Notes under the pieces: generated by a model | Databases searched by the model: none | Told to the model about the DNA's origin: nothing | Seen by the model: only the letters and a program-made list of their open reading frames with translations | Part shown: piece by piece, positions 59,545-62,601 of the stretch | Position numbering within the stretch: the stretch's first letter is position 1 | Layout: the number at the start of each line of letters is the position of its first letter | Assembly (NCBI GenBank): GCA_022071955.1 | Contig: JAJVIM010000002.1 | Coordinates: 1 to 62,601, forward strand | Direction: 5' to 3' | DNA: 62,601 nucleotides | DNA from: Anaerolineae bacterium | Lineage (GTDB): Bacteria > Chloroflexota > Anaerolineae > 4572-78 > J111 | Position numbers and translations under genes: made by a program

Positions 59545-61470
59545 ATGTTACACGGCGGTGGCTGGTGGTCGTTTATTCGGTACGATGAAGAACGGGACCG
59601 GCCCCAATTGAGTTGGGCGCTGCTGCGCCGGGTGTGGGATTACGCCGGCCCGTATCGGCTCAAAGTGCTGGGTCTGCTGGTCACAATTCTGGCGATTACC
59701 GGCCTGAGTCTGGTGCCGCCGTTGCTGTTCCGCGACCTGATTGACAACGCTATCCCCAACCGCAACGTTACCCGGCTCAATTTGCTGGCGCTGGGGATGA
59801 TTGGCATTCCGCTGGCCAACGCGCTTATTGGCGCGGTGCAGCGCTATCTCAGCGCCACCATCGGCGAAAGCCTCATCGCCGATCTGCGCAACGCCCTGTT
59901 TGCCCACATGCAAAATATGAGCCTGCGCTTTTTTACCCACGCCAAAACCGGTGAGCTGATGAGTCGCCTCAACAACGATGTTGTTGGCGCGCAAAACGCG
60001 CTCACCGGCACATTTGTCAATATTCTCACCAACATTGTCACCGTGGTGCTGACGCTGGCGATTATGGTTTCGCTGGAGTGGCGGCTCACCCTGCTCAGCG
60101 TGGCCGTGGTGCCGCTGTTCATTTTGCCGGCCCGGCGCATCGGTCGCGTGCTGCGCGATGTTCGCCGCGAAAGCCTGGATTTGAACGCCAAAATGAACTC
60201 GCTGATGAACGAAACGCTCAATGTGAGCGGCGCGCTGCTGGTTAAATTATTTGGTCGCCAGCAGGACGAGGTGTCTAAATTCAAAGACCGAAGCGCAGAT
60301 GTGGCGCGCATTGGCGTGCGGCAGGCGATGATTGGCCGCTGGTTTTTTATGGGGCTGGGGCTGGTGAGCGCCATCGGCACGGCGGTGGTCTACTGGGTGG
60401 GCGGTTATTTGGTGTTGCAGGGGGCGTTTACCGTCGGGACAATCGTTGCCTTTGGCGCGTATTTAACCCAACTTTACGGCCCGCTCAGCGCCATGAGCAA
60501 CGCCCACATTGAATTTGCCACCAGCATGGTCAGTTTTGAGCGCGTGTTTGAAGTGATCGACCTGCCGCTGGAAATCAAAGATAAATCCTCGGTGGTTGAC
60601 CTGCCGGAAGTGGCCGGGGCGGTTCAATTTGATAACGTCTCGTTCAGTTACACCGCTGGCGGCGACGGCGGCGCGGGAGCGTTGGGGCTAACAGCTGAGC
60701 GCGATGGCAGCAACGGCGCCGCCCCGGTGCCAATGCGCGCTTCAACGCGGGGGATGGCCGTCGAGTCGATTAGTTTTGAGATCAAACCGGGCCAACTGGT
60801 GGCGCTGGTGGGGCCGAGCGGGGCCGGTAAAACCACCATCACTTACCTGCTGCCGCGCCTGTACGATCCCACGGCGGGCCGCATTTGCCTGGACGGCCAC
60901 GATCTGCGTGATATTTCACTGGCGACGCTGGCCCGCAATATTGGGATGGTTACCCAGGAAACCTACCTGTTTCACGATACCATCCGGGCCAACCTGCTTT
61001 ACGCCCGGCCCACCGCTTCTCAGGCCGAAATCGAAGCTGCCTGCGAAGCGGCCAATATTCATCACTTTATTGCCGCCCTGCCCGATGGTTACGACACGGT
61101 GGTTGGCGAGCGCGGCTATCGGCTGAGCGGCGGCGAAAAACAGCGCGTGGCGTTGGCTCGGGTAATCCTCAAAAATCCACGCATTTTAGTGCTCGACGAA
61201 GCCACCAGCAACCTCGACAGCCAGAGTGAGGCGCTCATTCAGGAAGCGCTGGAGCGGATAATGCACGGCCGCACCAGCGTGGTCATTGCCCACCGGCTCA
61301 GCACCATTTTGGCCGCCGACGTGATTTTGGTGATGAACGAAGGCCGGCTGGTGGAGCAGGGCCGCCGGACCGAAACCCGCTCGGCCCACGAGGCGCTGTT
61401 GGCTCAGGCCGGCCTGTACTCCCGCCTGTACCAAACCCAATTTCGGCACACGCCCGACCCCGTTAGTTGA
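59545..61470 (+). CDS. ABC exporter, fused permease and ATPase (MsbA-like)
   Basis: A 641 aa half-transporter that should work as a homodimer. The transmembrane domain (about 25-320) has six helices. The nucleotide-binding domain (about 345-630) has Walker A GPSGAGKTT near 424, Q-loop VTQETYLF, signature LSGGEKQR, Walker B ILVLDEATSNLDS and the H-loop VIAHRLST. Between the first strand (VSFSYT) and the next element lies an about 33-residue Gly/Ala-rich insertion (about 370-402) not usual in this family. The substrate (lipid, drug or peptide) is unknown. The start is supported by the repeat-borne AGGAG box. Confidence 0.93.
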   Translation: MLHGGGWWSFIRYDEERDRPQLSWALLRRVWDYAGPYRLKVLGLLVTILAITGLSLVPPLLFRDLIDNAIPNRNVTRLNLLALGMIGIPLANALIGAVQRYLSATIGESLIADLRNALFAHMQNMSLRFFTHAKTGELMSRLNNDVVGAQNALTGTFVNILTNIVTVVLTLAIMVSLEWRLTLLSVAVVPLFILPARRIGRVLRDVRRESLDLNAKMNSLMNETLNVSGALLVKLFGRQQDEVSKFKDRSADVARIGVRQAMIGRWFFMGLGLVSAIGTAVVYWVGGYLVLQGAFTVGTIVAFGAYLTQLYGPLSAMSNAHIEFATSMVSFERVFEVIDLPLEIKDKSSVVDLPEVAGAVQFDNVSFSYTAGGDGGAGALGLTAERDGSNGAAPVPMRASTRGMAVESISFEIKPGQLVALVGPSGAGKTTITYLLPRLYDPTAGRICLDGHDLRDISLATLARNIGMVTQETYLFHDTIRANLLYARPTASQAEIEAACEAANIHHFIAALPDGYDTVVGERGYRLSGGEKQRVALARVILKNPRILVLDEATSNLDSQSEALIQEALERIMHGRTSVVIAHRLSTILAADVILVMNEGRLVEQGRRTETRSAHEALLAQAGLYSRLYQTQFRHTPDPVS

Positions 61471-61811
61471 AGCTGGTTCAAAAGTAGCGACTATCGGACA
61501 AAGTGTGAACAAAGCCGAAGTGCGGCGCAATGATGGGTGTATCACTGCCGCTTGTCTAAAGATTATGAGCGGCTACCTCAAAGCAGCAAAACCTTTATTT
61601 ACTCCACTATGATCCACTTGTTGTTACACCGTTAGGCTTCAATTTCCTGCCTGTTAAATCTTACAAATAATAAGATAATTATAAACGACGACTTTGAACG
61701 TCAATACCCGTCTTATCTTTACAGAATCTTCATAAAAACTTCAAGGCACCTTTAAGTTTGAGGATTACACTTAAGGTAATGGCACAGTTGATCGACAGGA
61801 GGTACTGAAAA
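61471..61811. other. Noncoding gap with no assignable element
   Basis: A 341 bp, AT-richer stretch. No reading frame with coding character, tRNA or dispersed repeat was found. The promoter of the downstream SHOCT genes must lie here, but I could not assign -35/-10 boxes with confidence (TTGAAC at 61694 is a possible -35). ACAGGAGGTAC at 61796 is the Shine-Dalgarno of the next gene. Confidence 0.6.
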
Positions 61812-62063
61812 ATGATGGGTGGCACAATGTTTGGCACAGGTTTTGGCCTGTATGGTTTGTTTGGGATGCTGTTCAATATTGCCATTTTGGTGGGCGTGGT
61901 GGTGCTGGCGGTGTGGGCGGTGCAAAAGTTTGCCGGGGCGGGTGGCGGTCAGTCACCCCGTCCCTCCTCACCCACGGCCCGGGAAATTCTGGACCAGCGC
62001 TACGCTCGCGGCGAGTTGAGCCGGGACGAGTATCAGGAAAAGGTGCACGATATTTCCGTGTAG
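61812..62063 (+). CDS. Small membrane protein with C-terminal SHOCT domain (first of pair)
   Basis: An 83 aa protein. Its N-terminal MMGGTMFGTGFGLYG leads into one transmembrane helix (about 18-40), then a Ser/Pro linker and the SHOCT motif AREILDQRYARGELSRDEYQEK (about 56-77), a short oligomerisation domain of two helices. The role is unknown; such domains often occur at protein termini in membrane-associated proteins. A strong AGGAGGTA precedes the ATG. The second SHOCT gene follows after 15 nt. Confidence 0.88.
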   Translation: MMGGTMFGTGFGLYGLFGMLFNIAILVGVVVLAVWAVQKFAGAGGGQSPRPSSPTAREILDQRYARGELSRDEYQEKVHDISV

Positions 62064-62078
62064 AGCGGGAGGTGGGCG

Positions 62079-62297
62079 ATGATGGGTTTGGGCTTTATCT
62101 GGATGCTGCTGTTTTGGGTGGGGATCATTCTGTTGGCCGTGTGGCTGATTGCGGTGTTGTTCCCCGCCAGTCCGCCGTCATCGGGCAACCGATCAAATAC
62201 GCGGGCCAGCACGCGAGAGATTCTGGATCAACGTTACGCGCAGGGCGAACTCTCGCGTGAGCAATATGAAGAAATGCGCCAATTATTGAAACAGTAA
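62079..62297 (+). CDS. Small membrane protein with C-terminal SHOCT domain (second of pair)
   Basis: A 72 aa protein with one transmembrane helix (about 4-28), a short Ser-rich linker and the SHOCT motif TREILDQRYAQGELSREQYEEM. It is clearly a paralogue of the preceding gene, with the same layout and nearly identical C-terminal motifs, so the two arose by tandem duplication and could form hetero-oligomers in the membrane. GGGAGG precedes the ATG. The third gene follows 16 nt later. Confidence 0.88.
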   Translation: MMGLGFIWMLLFWVGIILLAVWLIAVLFPASPPSSGNRSNTRASTREILDQRYAQGELSREQYEEMRQLLKQ

Positions 62298-62313
62298 TCA
62301 AGGAGGAATAAGG

Positions 62314-62601
62314 TTGTCTAAAAAGAAACAGAAAAAAACGGCAACACCGGCTGCGGCTCAGCGCCCGTGGTGGCTGTGGGCGGTGGCTGCCGCCGCAGTG
62401 ATTTTTGTGGTTGGCGGATTGACGGTGCTGCTCACCGCTAACAACAGCGGCAGCGGTGTCCCCAAGGTAGCAGTCGACCGCACCGAGATTGACGAAGGCT
62501 ACCAAAAGCTCAACAGCACCATTCGCACCTCGTTCAAACTGCGCAACGAAGGCGATGGCCCGCTGCAAATATTGGGCGAGCCGGAAGTTAAACTTGTCGA
62601 G
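62314..62601 (+). CDS. Membrane-anchored protein, cut by the window end (partial)
   Basis: The first 96 residues of a gene that continues past the window. It starts with TTG at 62314, seven bases after a perfect AGGAGG (62301-62306). A basic stretch (SKKKQKKT) and one transmembrane helix (about 19-42) precede an extracytoplasmic part containing VDRTEIDEGYQKLNSTIRTSFKLRNEGDGPLQI. This last segment resembles DUF1573/ASH-like immunoglobulin-type domains, where N-E-G-x-x-P-L is typical. It is co-transcribed with the two SHOCT genes. The full function cannot be judged from this piece. Confidence 0.7.
   Translation, partial: MSKKKQKKTATPAAAQRPWWLWAVAAAAVIFVVGGLTVLLTANNSGSGVPKVAVDRTEIDEGYQKLNSTIRTSFKLRNEGDGPLQILGEPEVKLVE

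Overview
The window looks like chromosomal DNA of an uncultured bacterium, most likely a Chloroflexota (Anaerolineae-like) genome. This is inferred from the fused pyrF-pyrE gene, Thr/Pro-rich ('PTPTATP') extracytoplasmic linkers, GC-rich coding sequence and abundant short heptameric repeats. No rRNA or tRNA gene, CRISPR array, complete transposase or prophage was seen. Most genes are housekeeping and lie in short operons on both strands, so this is not an accessory island.

Layout. 0.1-8 kb: nucleosidase-like protein, rplI, an M20 dipeptidase, pyrD-pyrK, an acyl-lipid desaturase and fused pyrFE. 8-18.6 kb: a TVP38-type membrane protein with a mercuric-reductase-like flavoprotein; a CDP-alcohol phosphotransferase with a clan GH-A glycosidase-like protein; a lipoprotein; and the conserved pgeF-yggS-proC-yggT-yggU operon. 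18.7-25 kb: an alpha/beta-hydrolase/acyl-CoA-synthetase fusion, patatin phospholipase, hemW and rimO. 25-31 kb: PLP deaminase, fructose-1-phosphate-kinase-like gene, GNAT plus MenC-like racemase, mutY and a receiver protein. 31-43 kb: nfo, primary-type sigma factor, fabF, ligA, an SH3-like anchor protein, a CNB/SpoIIE phosphatase with its receiver partner, and an endonuclease-Q-like/UvrD-helicase fusion. 43-54 kb: FGE-like protein with ParA, GNAT, obgE-nadD, monooxygenase, glycosyltransferase, epimerase, a striking ATPase-TM-PstS-like fusion, and a cupin. 54-62.6 kb: tandem-CNB protein, CPBP protease, MoxR/VWA pair, ABC exporter, two SHOCT proteins and a truncated membrane protein cut by the window edge.

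The most unusual content is in the repeats between genes. (1) Heptamer tracts end in register at a near-constant TATTTTCARAGGAG box that is the apparent Shine-Dalgarno of at least eight unrelated genes; several gene-less copies also exist. (2) Three copies of a ~140-170 bp three-hairpin element share outer arms but have different, perfectly self-complementary central stems. (3) A 153 bp MITE with GTAA-type ends has an 8 bp target duplication placed exactly over the pyrK stop codon. (4) There are six 28 bp palindromes with compensated arm changes and a 22 bp tandem array. The most interesting proteins are the STAND-like ATPase/TM/PstS-like receptor fusion (51083-53380) and the EndoQ-like/UvrD fusion (39903-43250). 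All product names rest on motif recognition by eye; no database search was possible.
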